Program-made: the position numbers and the translations under genes
Shown here: piece after piece, positions 43,773 through 52,407 of the stretch
Position numbering within the stretch: position 1 is the stretch's first letter
How the letters are laid out: the number at the start of each line of letters is the position of its first letter
Source: Alcanivoracaceae bacterium
Lineage (GTDB): Bacteria; Pseudomonadota; Gammaproteobacteria; Pseudomonadales; Alcanivoracaceae
Direction: 5' to 3'
Assembly: GCA_029213045.1 (NCBI GenBank)
Contig: JARGPN010000006.1
Location: 1-64,000 of the forward strand
Length of the DNA: 64,000 nucleotides
The notes under the pieces: model-generated
What the model was told of the DNA's origin: nothing
Database searches by the model: none
What the model saw: the letters and a program-made list of their open reading frames with translations, nothing else

Positions 43773-45034
43773 AACAGGATCACAGTGTTTTGCAGGCCGA
43801 ATTAAATCAGCGTACTGCTACTGGTGCGATGGGAGATAAGACGACATTAGATAAAGTGTGTCGTCGCTTTGTGTTGTCATCGCTGAGTAAATTCCCAATA
43901 GGCTCAATGAAGATTGTTGAGCCAGATGGAAGCGAAGTCTCTATCGGCACGGGCACTCCTGCTGCTGCGTTGCGCATCAGTGATTGGCGCGCATACCGAA
44001 TGCTGTTTACCGGCGGCGGCCTTGGTGCTGGCGAAGCCTATATGGAAGGGCTTTGGGCCAGTGATGACCTTGTTGAGGTGGTACGCTATTTCGCGGTAAA
44101 CGTTGTGCCTATGCAGCAACTTGATGGTGGCTTGGCGCGGTTGGCAAAACCGGTACGGGCATTTTTGCATACGATGAATCGCAATTCAGTGCGCGGCTCG
44201 AAGCGAAATATTTCCGCACACTATGATTTAGGCAATGATTTCTTCAGTTTGTTTTTAGACCCGACAATGATGTATTCCAGTGCGATGTACACCAATGCTG
44301 AGATGTCATTGGAGGAAGCATCGCTTGAGAAGTTGGAGCGTATTTGCCAGAAGTTGGCGTTGCGCCCAGAGCATCACTTGTTGGAAGTTGGTACAGGCTG
44401 GGGCGGCATGGCCATTTATGCCGCCCGTCATTATGGCTGCAAGGTCACCACGACCACTATTTCTCAAGAACAGTACGAGTTCGCAAAGGCGGCTGTGAAA
44501 AGAGAAGGGTTGGAAAACTTGGTGACCGTGCTCGATCAAGACTATCGCGAGCTAACCGGTGTGTATGACCGCGTTGTGTCTATCGAAATGGTTGAGGCAG
44601 TGGGGCACCATTTTCTGCCAACGTATTTTCAATCATTGCAGAATATGCTCAAGCCCGATGGGCTGATGCTAATTCAAGCCATTACCATTCCCGACCAACG
44701 TTATGACTTTGCCTTGCGCAATGTGGATTTTATCAAACGCTATATTTTCCCTGGTGGGTTTCTGCCGTCAGTGTCTGAGCTGTGCAGAAATGTTGCCACC
44801 CATACTCAGTGGGTGGTTCAGGATGTCGAAGATATTGGTTTGGATTACGCAATGACGCTGTACGATTGGCGTGAACGTTTCCTCGAGAAACTTGATACGG
44901 TGAAGAAGCAGGGTTTTGATAAGCGCTTCTGCCGTATGTGGGATTATTATCTCGCCTATTGTGAAGGTGCATTTCGCGAACGCGCAATCAGCACCGTGCA
45001 GATGGTGATGGCTGCACCGCAGTGGCGGCCATAG
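43769..45034 (+). CDS. Cyclopropane-fatty-acyl synthase family methyltransferase
   Basis: This 421-residue SAM-dependent enzyme has the CFA synthase pattern: ISAHYDLGNDFFSLFLDPTMMYS, then LEVGTGWGGMAIYAARHYG as SAM motif I, and SIEMVEAVGHHFLPTYF. It adds a one-carbon unit to unsaturated acyl chains of phospholipids. Because it is joined to the FAD and DUF1365 genes, it may be the methyltransferase of a furan- or methyl-branched fatty acid pathway rather than the stationary-phase Cfa. It is the last gene of the run. Confidence 0.92.
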   Translation: MKQDHSVLQAELNQRTATGAMGDKTTLDKVCRRFVLSSLSKFPIGSMKIVEPDGSEVSIGTGTPAAALRISDWRAYRMLFTGGGLGAGEAYMEGLWASDDLVEVVRYFAVNVVPMQQLDGGLARLAKPVRAFLHTMNRNSVRGSKRNISAHYDLGNDFFSLFLDPTMMYSSAMYTNAEMSLEEASLEKLERICQKLALRPEHHLLEVGTGWGGMAIYAARHYGCKVTTTTISQEQYEFAKAAVKREGLENLVTVLDQDYRELTGVYDRVVSIEMVEAVGHHFLPTYFQSLQNMLKPDGLMLIQAITIPDQRYDFALRNVDFIKRYIFPGGFLPSVSELCRNVATHTQWVVQDVEDIGLDYAMTLYDWRERFLEKLDTVKKQGFDKRFCRMWDYYLAYCEGAFRERAISTVQMVMAAPQWRP

Positions 45035-45057
45035 ACCTTAACGTAAGCCGTTAACTC

Positions 45058-45123
45058 GTGGGAGCTTGCCTGCAAGCGATTCAGTGTCTGGAAAGGTCGA
45101 ATCGCTTGCAGGCAAGCTCCCAC
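45058..45123. repeat. REPIN-like inverted repeat
   Basis: A 25-bp arm at 45058-45082 starting GTGGGAGCTTGCCTGCAAGC is repeated in perfect inversion at 45099-45123, with 16 bases between. The core resembles the GTGGGAGCGGGCTTGC REP family of Pseudomonas. Two facing REPs form a REPIN, a non-autonomous element mobilised by a RAYT transposase. No RAYT is in this window. Confidence 0.9.
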
Positions 45124-45279
45124 AGACGAAATTCCCTTCTTCATGGTGCGTATCTTGCGCTGTACCTGCCCGCTTCATTGAACGGCACTACGCTTTTAGC
45201 GGCGTTTTACCCCATACTTATCTGTATACCTTTCTGCTAGAGTTTTCCCCGTAGACGGCGCAAAACCCTGTGGGGAGGG

Positions 45280-45777
45280 ATGTATACGATGCCACGATGT
45301 ATTCTCGTTTTGATTCTAATGTGTAGCGCAGCGGCTTATGCCGCAGACAGTGGGTCGATTATTGAATCCACGTCACTTCACGTCACGCCGAATGGCCAAG
45401 TCAGAGGCCAGCTCTCGCAAAACACCCTTATTCAGGTTCTTCAGCGTGATGGCGCTTGGTATGAAGTGAAGCTCCCAGATGGCCGTCGTGGCTATGTGCC
45501 TTTGCGCAGCGTTAAGTTTGGCGAAGAGAAAGCGTCAGATTCAGTGTTTGGTGGTTTGTGGTCGTGGCTAAATTCTAGTCGGCGCTCTCAGGATGATATG
45601 AGTAGCTCGACGGCGGGTATTCGTGGCTTTGACGAAAAGGAATTGGACGCCTCCGAGCCAGATTATGACGCACTGAAAGAGCTGACCGGTTGGGCTGCGG
45701 GCGCGGATAGCGCGAGAAAATATGCGGCTGCGTTACCGCTGAGTGCTCGCACCGTCAAAGAACTCGACGACAAATAG
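45280..45777 (+). CDS. Exported SH3-domain protein
   Basis: The 165-residue product has a signal peptide (MPRCILVLILMCSAAAYAAD, cleaved near residue 22) and then a bacterial SH3 domain: SLHVTPNGQVRGQLSQNTLI, VLQRDGAWYEVKLPDGRRGYV. The last 70 residues are acidic and variable. Such proteins bind peptidoglycan or protein partners in the envelope. The frame starts at ATG 45280, with GGGAGGG upstream; a second ATG lies three codons on. It is 13 bp before a lipoprotein M48 protease, so the two probably work together. Confidence 0.88.
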   Translation: MYTMPRCILVLILMCSAAAYAADSGSIIESTSLHVTPNGQVRGQLSQNTLIQVLQRDGAWYEVKLPDGRRGYVPLRSVKFGEEKASDSVFGGLWSWLNSSRRSQDDMSSSTAGIRGFDEKELDASEPDYDALKELTGWAAGADSARKYAAALPLSARTVKELDDK

Positions 45778-45790
45778 GAGGGGCTGACAG

Positions 45791-46660
45791 ATGCGTGATT
45801 ATTCAAAATATCCTTCTTTTCAATATTCTTCCCTTCGGTTTTTCGTTTTGATGCTGATGGCGACCTCGTTGGTCGGTTGTAACACCATTGATTTAAATCA
45901 GCTTGGAAGCATTGGCGAATCGCTGCAGCAAGCATTTGTTCCGGCTGATGCGGATGATGAAAAGGAAATTGGCGACGAAGCTGCGGCGGTGTTGCTAGGT
46001 GCGGCGCCAGTCCTAAAAGATGCGGAACTGCAGAAATACGTAAACCGAGTTGGCATGTGGGTGGCCTTACAAAGTGATCGCCCAGACCTCCCGTGGCGCT
46101 TTGCGGTATTGGATGATCCAGACATTAATGCGTTTGCTGCGCCTGGGGGGTATGTGTTTATCACCAAGGGCTTGCTCGCGCGCCTACACAGCGAGGCGGA
46201 GTTGGCGGGAGTGCTTGGGCATGAAGTCGGTCATGTGGTCGCCAAACATCATTTGAATGCGATACGAAAGCAGGCGCGAACACGTTTGGTCGGGATGGCC
46301 GCCACGCAAGCGATGGAGCAAAAAGGGCACGACAGCGAGCAAATTGCAGCGTTGGTGAGTGGCGCAAAAACAATTTACGGCAAGGGTCTCGACCGTAAGG
46401 ACGAATACCATGCCGATCGTTTAGGCGTTGTCTATGCGGCACGTGCGGGTTACGACCCCTATGCACTGCCTGCAGTGCTGCAAACATTGGATCGTATTAA
46501 TCCAAATTCCAGTGAGCTTAGCCTGCTGTTCAAAACGCATCCTCAGCCAGCTGACCGGCTCGAGAAACTAGACGGTGCAATGCGGGGAACGCTTGATAAA
46601 TTCAAAGGGTTGACGGGTGAGAAGCGCTTTACCGCGCAGCTGGCGCGCCTCGCGCGTTAG
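45791..46660 (+). CDS. M48-family lipoprotein metalloprotease
   Basis: A 289-residue Zn protease with a lipoprotein signal that ends at Cys30 (LVGCN). HEVGH at 144-148 is the zinc site. The third ligand is Glu in the DEYHADRLGV segment. It lacks the TPR domain of BepA and is of the LoiP/YggG type, which helps outer-membrane protein quality control. The SH3-domain gene precedes it by 13 bp. Confidence 0.92.
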   Translation: MRDYSKYPSFQYSSLRFFVLMLMATSLVGCNTIDLNQLGSIGESLQQAFVPADADDEKEIGDEAAAVLLGAAPVLKDAELQKYVNRVGMWVALQSDRPDLPWRFAVLDDPDINAFAAPGGYVFITKGLLARLHSEAELAGVLGHEVGHVVAKHHLNAIRKQARTRLVGMAATQAMEQKGHDSEQIAALVSGAKTIYGKGLDRKDEYHADRLGVVYAARAGYDPYALPAVLQTLDRINPNSSELSLLFKTHPQPADRLEKLDGAMRGTLDKFKGLTGEKRFTAQLARLAR

Positions 46661-46809
46661 GTTGACCGCTGAGTCGTTACTGATGGTAGCAAATGTCGGC
46701 ATTGTCGGCGGTGGGCTATGCTATTATTGGCTTCCCAAAGTGAGCTAAATACTTGATCTCAAGGCCTTTCACTTCACCGTGACGGGCTGCGGGATGGAAA
46801 CATATCGAC

Positions 46810-47859
46810 ATGACTGCAGAAGCTATTGAACTCGTACGCCAGCACCTCAGTGAAGTGCATCCGGCGGAAATTCTTGATGACGCAACTCGGCTAGCCTATC
46901 GAGAGCGTATCAAGGCTTTGTTAAAAGAGCGTGACGCCGTACTGGTCGCACACTATTACACCGACCCCGAAATTCAGTCGCTCGCCGAAGAGACGGGCGG
47001 CTGTGTATCTGATTCCCTAGAAATGGCGCGCTTTGGCAAAGAGCACCCAGCGAAGTTGTTGTTGGTGGCTGGCGTTCGCTTTATGGGAGAAACAGCGAAA
47101 ATTCTGAGTCCTGAGAAGCGTGTATTTATGCCGACGCTTGAAGCGACCTGTTCGCTGGATATCGGCTGCCCCATTGATGAGTTTTCAGCATTTTGCGATG
47201 AGCATCCCGATCGCACTGTTGTGGTATACGCGAATACGTCTGCCGCAGTGAAGGCGCGTGCAGATTGGGTGGTGACGTCCAGTATTGCTGTAGATTTAAT
47301 CGAGCACTTGGATCAGCGTGGAGAAAAAATACTTTGGGCCCCTGATCAACATCTTGGCGCTTACGTTAAAAGCAAAACCGGCGCGGATGTGTTGTGTTGG
47401 GATGGCGCGTGTATTGTGCATGAAGAGTTTAAAGCGCGCGGCGTTTTGGATTTAAAGAAAATTCATCCGGATGCGGCGGTGCTGGTGCATCCTGAATCTC
47501 CGGCATCTGTTGTGGACATTGCTGACGTCGTTGGCTCAACCTCGCAACTGATCAAAGCCGCCTGCGATTTACCAAACCAAACATTGATTGTGGCCACAGA
47601 TCGGGGCATTTTTTATAAAATGCAGCAGCTTGCCCCACACAAAACATTCTTGGAAGCGCCCACGGCCGGAAGCGGCGCAACCTGTCGAAGTTGCGCACAT
47701 TGTCCTTGGATGGCAATGAACGGTTTGGAGAATATTCTCGCAGTGTTAGAAAGTGAGTCCGGCTGTGATCAGGAGATTTTCGTGGAAGAGGCACTGCGCG
47801 AACAAGCCATGAAGCCGCTTAATCGCATGTTGGCATTTTCTGCAGAGTTAAAAAAATAA
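46810..47859 (+). CDS. nadA: Quinolinate synthase NadA
   Basis: NadA makes quinolinate for NAD synthesis. At 349 residues it is of usual size. The [4Fe-4S] ligands lie in [26 protein letters not shown] and [33 protein letters not shown] carries the substrate site. It is a single gene followed by a hairpin terminator. NadB and NadC are not in the window. Confidence 0.98.
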   Translation: MTAEAIELVRQHLSEVHPAEILDDATRLAYRERIKALLKERDAVLVAHYYTDPEIQSLAEETGGCVSDSLEMARFGKEHPAKLLLVAGVRFMGETAKILSPEKRVFMPTLEATCSLDIGCPIDEFSAFCDEHPDRTVVVYANTSAAVKARADWVVTSSIAVDLIEHLDQRGEKILWAPDQHLGAYVKSKTGADVLCWDGACIVHEEFKARGVLDLKKIHPDAAVLVHPESPASVVDIADVVGSTSQLIKAACDLPNQTLIVATDRGIFYKMQQLAPHKTFLEAPTAGSGATCRSCAHCPWMAMNGLENILAVLESESGCDQEIFVEEALREQAMKPLNRMLAFSAELKK

Positions 47860-47890
47860 CGCCAGCATTGTGTCGTCTGAGCATTGAAAG

Positions 47891-47921
47891 AGCGAATCCA
47901 AATCAGGGTTCGCTTTTTTTA
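47891..47921 (+). terminator. Rho-independent terminator after nadA
   Basis: AGCGAATCC-AAATCA-GGGTTCGCT is a 9-bp stem with one G-T pair, followed by seven T. It lies between convergent nadA and bepA. Confidence 0.88.
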
Positions 47922-47925
47922 TGCT

Positions 47926-49425
47926 TTATTTTTCTTTGTACATCACTTCCATTTCATGCATTCGCGCTTTGATGCGGCTGTGCATCGGAAAATTATCTTT
48001 GCTTTTGTCCAGCGCATAGCTCATTTGCTCTATGCCACGGGATTCGCGTCCGCTAAGAAATAGGTACTCACCACGGGCAAAATGTGCCTCGGCTAGTTGT
48101 CCGTTGTTGCCCCATGCATCTGCGGCGAGCCGCCAAAGACCAGCATCGTGCACGCGTTTTTGAAGAAGGGGTTCCAGCAGTAGTTCAGCTTTCTCCGGTT
48201 GTCCGTCGCGAATTAGGCTGTATGACAGCATCACCGAAACAGCGTAATTGCCGGGCATTATATCGATGAGTTCGCCCAATTGAGCAATAGCGTCTTTGTG
48301 TTTGCCTCTCGCCTGTGCCACTTCAGCTAAGCCAAGTCGATACCAAAGTTCATTGCGGTGTCGACTGCTGAGGCTTTCTAGAATTTGCTGTGCTTCGTCA
48401 TATTGCCGGTTGCGTATATAAGAAACGGCGAGGCCGTAACCGCTGGCTTGTTGTTGAAGCGAGTCGCCATTTTGATACATGGGCTGAAAATGTCCGACGG
48501 CTTGATCTGACGACCCCAAGAATCCAGCCATGATGCGTGCTTTGATGAGTTGAAAATGCAACGAATCATGCAGCGGCACAGTGGGTAGAGCGTTCGCTCT
48601 TCCGCGTGCGTCAGAAATACGCTCTTCGGTAATAGGGTGCGTCATTAAAAATTCGGGTGGATCGCTGCTAAATTGTTGGCCACGGAGAAGTTGTTCAAAA
48701 AAGCTCGCCATGGCTTCAGGGTCCATGCCAGCGTTGACCAATGTTTGCATGCCGACTCGGTCTGCTTCGCGCTCTTGCGTGCGAGAGTAGGCCAGCTGCG
48801 CCTGTATGGCAGCAGCTTGGCTGGTCATTAAACCAACCATGCCCGCTTCGGCATCGCCCGCGATAGCGACAGCGAGGCTAGCGAGCATTGCCGCCAGCAC
48901 GGCTTTACTCATGCGTTGGCTATCAGCTAATCGGCGACCGAAGTGGTGCTGACTAACGTGGGCAATTTCATGGGCAATAACGGCGGAGACTTCGTCTTCT
49001 CGCGAGGCATTCAAAAATAAGCCTGCGTTCAAACCAATGACACCGCCCGGTACAGCAAAGGCATTAATTTCTTTACTGTTAATCACAACGATAGCGAGGT
49101 CAGGCTCGGCAAGGTCAGAGTGTGAAGCGAGCCGGTAGACTAAGTCTTCAGAATATTCTTGGATTAATGGATCTTGCAGCATGGGCACTTGCCCACGTAA
49201 TTGCCTTAGCCAAGTGCGGCCCAGTTGGTATTCTTGTTCAGGTGACATGGGGGACGCGCTAACGCCACCTAAACTCGGAAGCTCTGAGTCTGCGTAGGCG
49301 GTGTTAGGTGAAGCTGCATTAACAACGCCGCCAATGAAAAGGCTGACAATGAGAAAGCGGGCACGTTTGGTCACTGCTAAACTTGTCCTAGTGGTTGCTC
49401 TGCTGATAAATAGTGCGCGTAGCAT
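47926..49425 (-). CDS. bepA: BepA-type M48 metalloprotease with TPR domain
   Basis: BepA degrades or assists LptD during outer-membrane assembly. The 499-residue product has an N-terminal signal region, M48 motif HEIAH at 152-156, third ligand in READRVGMQTLVNAG, and a C-terminal TPR domain (ALSYSLIRDGQPEKAELLL-like units, residues ~340-480). The signal peptide is long and starts basic (MLRALFISRATTRTS). Later Met codons would remove its start. It is the second M48 protease within 4 kb. Confidence 0.95.
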   Translation of the reverse strand: MLRALFISRATTRTSLAVTKRARFLIVSLFIGGVVNAASPNTAYADSELPSLGGVSASPMSPEQEYQLGRTWLRQLRGQVPMLQDPLIQEYSEDLVYRLASHSDLAEPDLAIVVINSKEINAFAVPGGVIGLNAGLFLNASREDEVSAVIAHEIAHVSQHHFGRRLADSQRMSKAVLAAMLASLAVAIAGDAEAGMVGLMTSQAAAIQAQLAYSRTQEREADRVGMQTLVNAGMDPEAMASFFEQLLRGQQFSSDPPEFLMTHPITEERISDARGRANALPTVPLHDSLHFQLIKARIMAGFLGSSDQAVGHFQPMYQNGDSLQQQASGYGLAVSYIRNRQYDEAQQILESLSSRHRNELWYRLGLAEVAQARGKHKDAIAQLGELIDIMPGNYAVSVMLSYSLIRDGQPEKAELLLEPLLQKRVHDAGLWRLAADAWGNNGQLAEAHFARGEYLFLSGRESRGIEQMSYALDKSKDNFPMHSRIKARMHEMEVMYKEK

Positions 49426-49490
49426 AATCCAACTTTGCCTGCGGAGATTTTGCTACAGTACGTTAATTCTATGTCGGATGCCTGTAGCGA

Positions 49491-49757
49491 ATGAGTAATT
49501 TCCCAAGCGCCACGCTGGACGCTAACTTAGAGCTTGATGTCCGTCAGCTGGCATGTCCAATGCCACTCTTAAAAGCCCGTCAGGCGATGCGGCAGCTGGC
49601 TGATGGAGAGCTGCTGCATGTCATTGCCTCTGATCCAGGGGCGCGTCGGGACATTCCGGCATGGGTTGGACAGTCCGGTCATGAACTGGTTCACCAAGGG
49701 GAAGAGCAGGGTGTGCTGCACTTCTGGATACGTTGCCGAGAGGAGAAACAGGGCTGA
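49491..49757 (+). CDS. TusA/SirA-family sulfur carrier protein
   Basis: The 88-residue protein has the TusA signature with the active Cys in LACPMPLLKARQAM. TusA-type proteins carry persulfide sulfur for tRNA thiolation or other sulfur transfer. The stop overlaps the start of the PerM-like gene in TGATG, so the pair is co-translated. This TusA-permease pairing occurs in pseudomonads. It may be a paralogue rather than the tRNA-thiolation TusA itself. Confidence 0.9.
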   Translation: MSNFPSATLDANLELDVRQLACPMPLLKARQAMRQLADGELLHVIASDPGARRDIPAWVGQSGHELVHQGEEQGVLHFWIRCREEKQG

Positions 49758-50851
49758 TGTTTGGGGTAATAAAGGATTGGTTCCAAACCTATTTTTCCGA
49801 CGAAGAGGCCGTGTATTTATTTGTCGCGCTGGTCGGCGGTTTGCTGGTAGTGATTTTTTTGGGCCGGATGTTAGCGCCAGTTATTACGGCGGCGGTGCTT
49901 GCCTATTTAATGCAGGGTTTGATTAATGGGTTGACGCGCAAGGGGCTCTCAGAGAGTGCGGCCTTTTATTTGGTGTACGTCATATTCGTGGCCCTGTTGG
50001 TCGCGTTTATGTTGTTAATGTTGCCCATGGTTTGGAAGCAGACTTTTACTTTGGTGCAGGATCAACTGCCCCGGTTGATGTCATCGGGTGAATCGTGGCT
50101 GCGTAAATTGCCGCAGGATTATCCGGAAATTGTAGCCGCTGATCAGGTTGAGCAGCTTGTTAAGTCGGTCAGGCATGAATTAGCCCAGGCGGGCCAAGAG
50201 TTTTTAACGGTGTCGCTGGCTTCGATTCCGGGGTTGGTTCAGGTCATGGTGTTTATTGTGCTAGTGCCGCTGCTAGTGTTCTTTTTCTTAAAGGATCGCA
50301 TCAAATTAATGGATTGGTTTTTCCAGTTTCTCCCACGCCGCAGGCAGGTATTAGGTCGAGTCTGGAAAGAAATGGATTCGCAAATTGCCAATTATGTGCG
50401 CGGGAAGGCGGTCGAAATTTTATTGATCGGCGCGAGCACTTTTGTCTGCTTCGCTATCTTTGGTTTGCACTATGCATTGTTGCTGGCCGTGTTGGTGGGG
50501 CTGTCTGTGGTTGTGCCGTATGTTGGCGCAACGGTTGTTACCGCTCCCGTCGCGGCAGTGGCGTGGGTGCAGTTCGGCTATAGCACGGAGTTTGCGTTGG
50601 TGATGATCACGTACGGCATTATTCAGTTTATTGATGGCAATATTCTGGTGCCGCTGCTGTTCTCCGAGGCGGTAAATTTGCATCCGGTCGCGATCATCGT
50701 CTCTATTTTGGTATTTGGTGGGCTGTGGGGGTTTTGGGGAATATTTTTCGCCATTCCGTTGGCGACGTTATTGAAGGCGGTGTTGGCCGTCTGGCCGCGT
50801 TGGCGAGCCTCTGTTGCGTCTAGCGATACGCAATCATCGGAAGCGAGCTAG
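49757..50851 (+). CDS. PerM / AI-2E-family membrane protein
   Basis: The 364-residue protein has about eight hydrophobic segments and the family block VLVPLLVFFFLKDRIKLMDW (near residue 180). The conserved AI-2E permease tail is WGFWGIFFAIPLATLLKAVL. Family members are diverse exporters, including Na+/H+ antiporters, and most do not carry AI-2. I start at ATG 49757. The end overlaps the convergent hypothetical gene by 4 bp. Confidence 0.92.
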   Translation: MFGVIKDWFQTYFSDEEAVYLFVALVGGLLVVIFLGRMLAPVITAAVLAYLMQGLINGLTRKGLSESAAFYLVYVIFVALLVAFMLLMLPMVWKQTFTLVQDQLPRLMSSGESWLRKLPQDYPEIVAADQVEQLVKSVRHELAQAGQEFLTVSLASIPGLVQVMVFIVLVPLLVFFFLKDRIKLMDWFFQFLPRRRQVLGRVWKEMDSQIANYVRGKAVEILLIGASTFVCFAIFGLHYALLLAVLVGLSVVVPYVGATVVTAPVAAVAWVQFGYSTEFALVMITYGIIQFIDGNILVPLLFSEAVNLHPVAIIVSILVFGGLWGFWGIFFAIPLATLLKAVLAVWPRWRASVASSDTQSSEAS

Positions 50852-51207
50852 CCGACGGAGAGCATCGAGAGCAGGCTGCTGAGTAAAGGTGTTTCAATCT
50901 CCGCGCCTTCATCGACTAAATATTTCTGAAAACGACTGATGTCGCCTGCCGGTGATGGGTGCAGTAAATCGCTTCCCTTGTGGCGGTTGGAGTGCGCTTG
51001 CCCCTCATCAATCTCGTGCCATGTTACGCCATGTTCGACGGTCCATCGGACGGCGTGCAGGGGTGACGAGTCTGAGCTTTCCTTTTCGCAAAGCAGCATG
51101 CGGCATAACTGTTGATCGCGAAACCAAATCGTTAAATCGATACGCTGGCCTTGAAACCAGCGTCGATTTTGATCTGCGTTGGCGCTGCTAGATATTTCCC
51201 GAAGCAT
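50848..51207 (-). CDS. Hypothetical protein linked to bcp
   Basis: I do not recognise this 119-residue product. It is rich in Ser, His and Trp, has no signal or membrane segment and no clear motif (core RIDLTIWFRDQQLCRMLLCE). Its ATG lies four bases after the bcp stop, and it runs in the same direction, so it is likely the second gene of a bcp operon. The C-terminal end overlaps perM tail to tail by 4 bp. Confidence 0.6.
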   Translation of the reverse strand: MLREISSSANADQNRRWFQGQRIDLTIWFRDQQLCRMLLCEKESSDSSPLHAVRWTVEHGVTWHEIDEGQAHSNRHKGSDLLHPSPAGDISRFQKYLVDEGAEIETPLLSSLLSMLSVG

Positions 51208-51211
51208 GCCT

Positions 51212-51676
51212 TTACAGTGCTTTGACTGCGGCGAGCACTTCTGCGACGTGCCCTGGAACCTTAACTTTCCGCCATTCTTGGGCTAATTTCCCATTTTCAT
51301 CAATCAGGAATGTGCTCCGTTCAATGCCTAGAAATTCTTTGCCGTACATTTTTTTTAATTTAATGACGTCAAAGAGTTCGCATAAGGCGCCATCTTCATC
51401 ACTCAGTAGTTCGAACGGGAATTCTTGTTTTGCTTTGAAGTTCTCATGGCGCTTCAGGCTGTCCTGCGAGACGCCGAGCACGTCGCAATTTGTCTTTAAA
51501 AACTGTTTGTAATGATCGCGAAAGTCTTGGCCCTCAGTGGTGCATCCGGGCGTGCTGTCTTTTGGGTAGAAATACAAAACGAGCTTTTTGCCTTTGAAGT
51601 CTTTCAGCGCCAAGGTTTTGTCGCTGGTCGCGGCGGCAGAAAAGGCCGGTACTTTTTTTCCAATAGAAACGGACAT
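51212..51676 (-). CDS. bcp: Thiol peroxidase Bcp (PrxQ)
   Basis: Bcp reduces hydroperoxides using thioredoxin. The 154-residue protein has LVLYFYPKDSTPGCTTEGQ with the peroxidatic Cys in PGCTTEG, and a resolving Cys five residues further is replaced by other residues, with another Cys in NCDVLGVSQDS. RSTFLIDENGKLAQEWRKV is the usual later block. It lies 10 bp after gcvR, in the same direction, an order shared with other gammaproteobacteria. Confidence 0.97.
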   Translation of the reverse strand: MSVSIGKKVPAFSAAATSDKTLALKDFKGKKLVLYFYPKDSTPGCTTEGQDFRDHYKQFLKTNCDVLGVSQDSLKRHENFKAKQEFPFELLSDEDGALCELFDVIKLKKMYGKEFLGIERSTFLIDENGKLAQEWRKVKVPGHVAEVLAAVKAL

Positions 51677-51686
51677 TAATAGCTCC

Positions 51687-52217
51687 TTACTTGCGATGTG
51701 GGGTCATGCTGGCGTCTAGGTTGCGTTGTTCGCAGAAGTCGATAAACGCATCGCGTAACTTGCCCACGGATTCTTCCGCAGGGACGCTCAAGGTCATGTG
51801 AAGGCTGAACATAGGCGTACCGGTGTGCGGGGCTGCATAGGTGCCAGTGCTGAGGTCGTCAATATTGATGGCACGGGTAGAAAAGAAATTGGCGATTTCG
51901 TGAACAATGCCTGGGTGGTCAAGCGAGACGACTTCGACGCGATAGGGCAGGGCTTTCGGTCTGCTACCGGGCAAACTGGTGCGTTTAATCGTTATGCTGA
52001 GGTTGAGACGTGTTTCTAGGGTGTCTCGATCTTGCTCCAGCTTGGAAAGGGTCGGCTCGTCGCCGGAGACCAGCATTAATACTGCGAATTCGCCGCCAAG
52101 CACGGTCATGCGAGAGTCTAAAATGTTGCCATTGTGGGCGAGTATTTCGCCGGTCAGCGATTCAACAATACCGGGTCGGTCGGAACCTAGAGCTGAAATT
52201 ACGATCAATGCTGTCAT
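51687..52217 (-). CDS. gcvR: GcvR, glycine cleavage regulator
   Basis: GcvR binds GcvA and represses the glycine cleavage operon. From ATG 52217, with AAGGA upstream, the protein has 176 residues. It holds two ACT domains: [19 protein letters not shown] at the start and [19 protein letters not shown] later. The open frame continues 19 codons upstream, but that part is not protein-like. It is divergent from dapA and followed by bcp. Confidence 0.95.
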   Translation of the reverse strand: MTALIVISALGSDRPGIVESLTGEILAHNGNILDSRMTVLGGEFAVLMLVSGDEPTLSKLEQDRDTLETRLNLSITIKRTSLPGSRPKALPYRVEVVSLDHPGIVHEIANFFSTRAINIDDLSTGTYAAPHTGTPMFSLHMTLSVPAEESVGKLRDAFIDFCEQRNLDASMTPHRK

Positions 52218-52407
52218 TGGTGCGTCCTTGAAGAGTGCATCCGTGGCCTGTGAAAGTCTTACATTGGGCCCCATGGTAGCTGCCCTGACGGTTAGCTTGA
52301 AGGCTTACTTCTAGTTGCCTGCTTGTGAGGGCGAAGGGTGGGCAGTACCATTAGCGCCTTTGGTTTGCCATGAATGCATCAACGTCGATAAGAACAGAGA
52401 GTAACCA

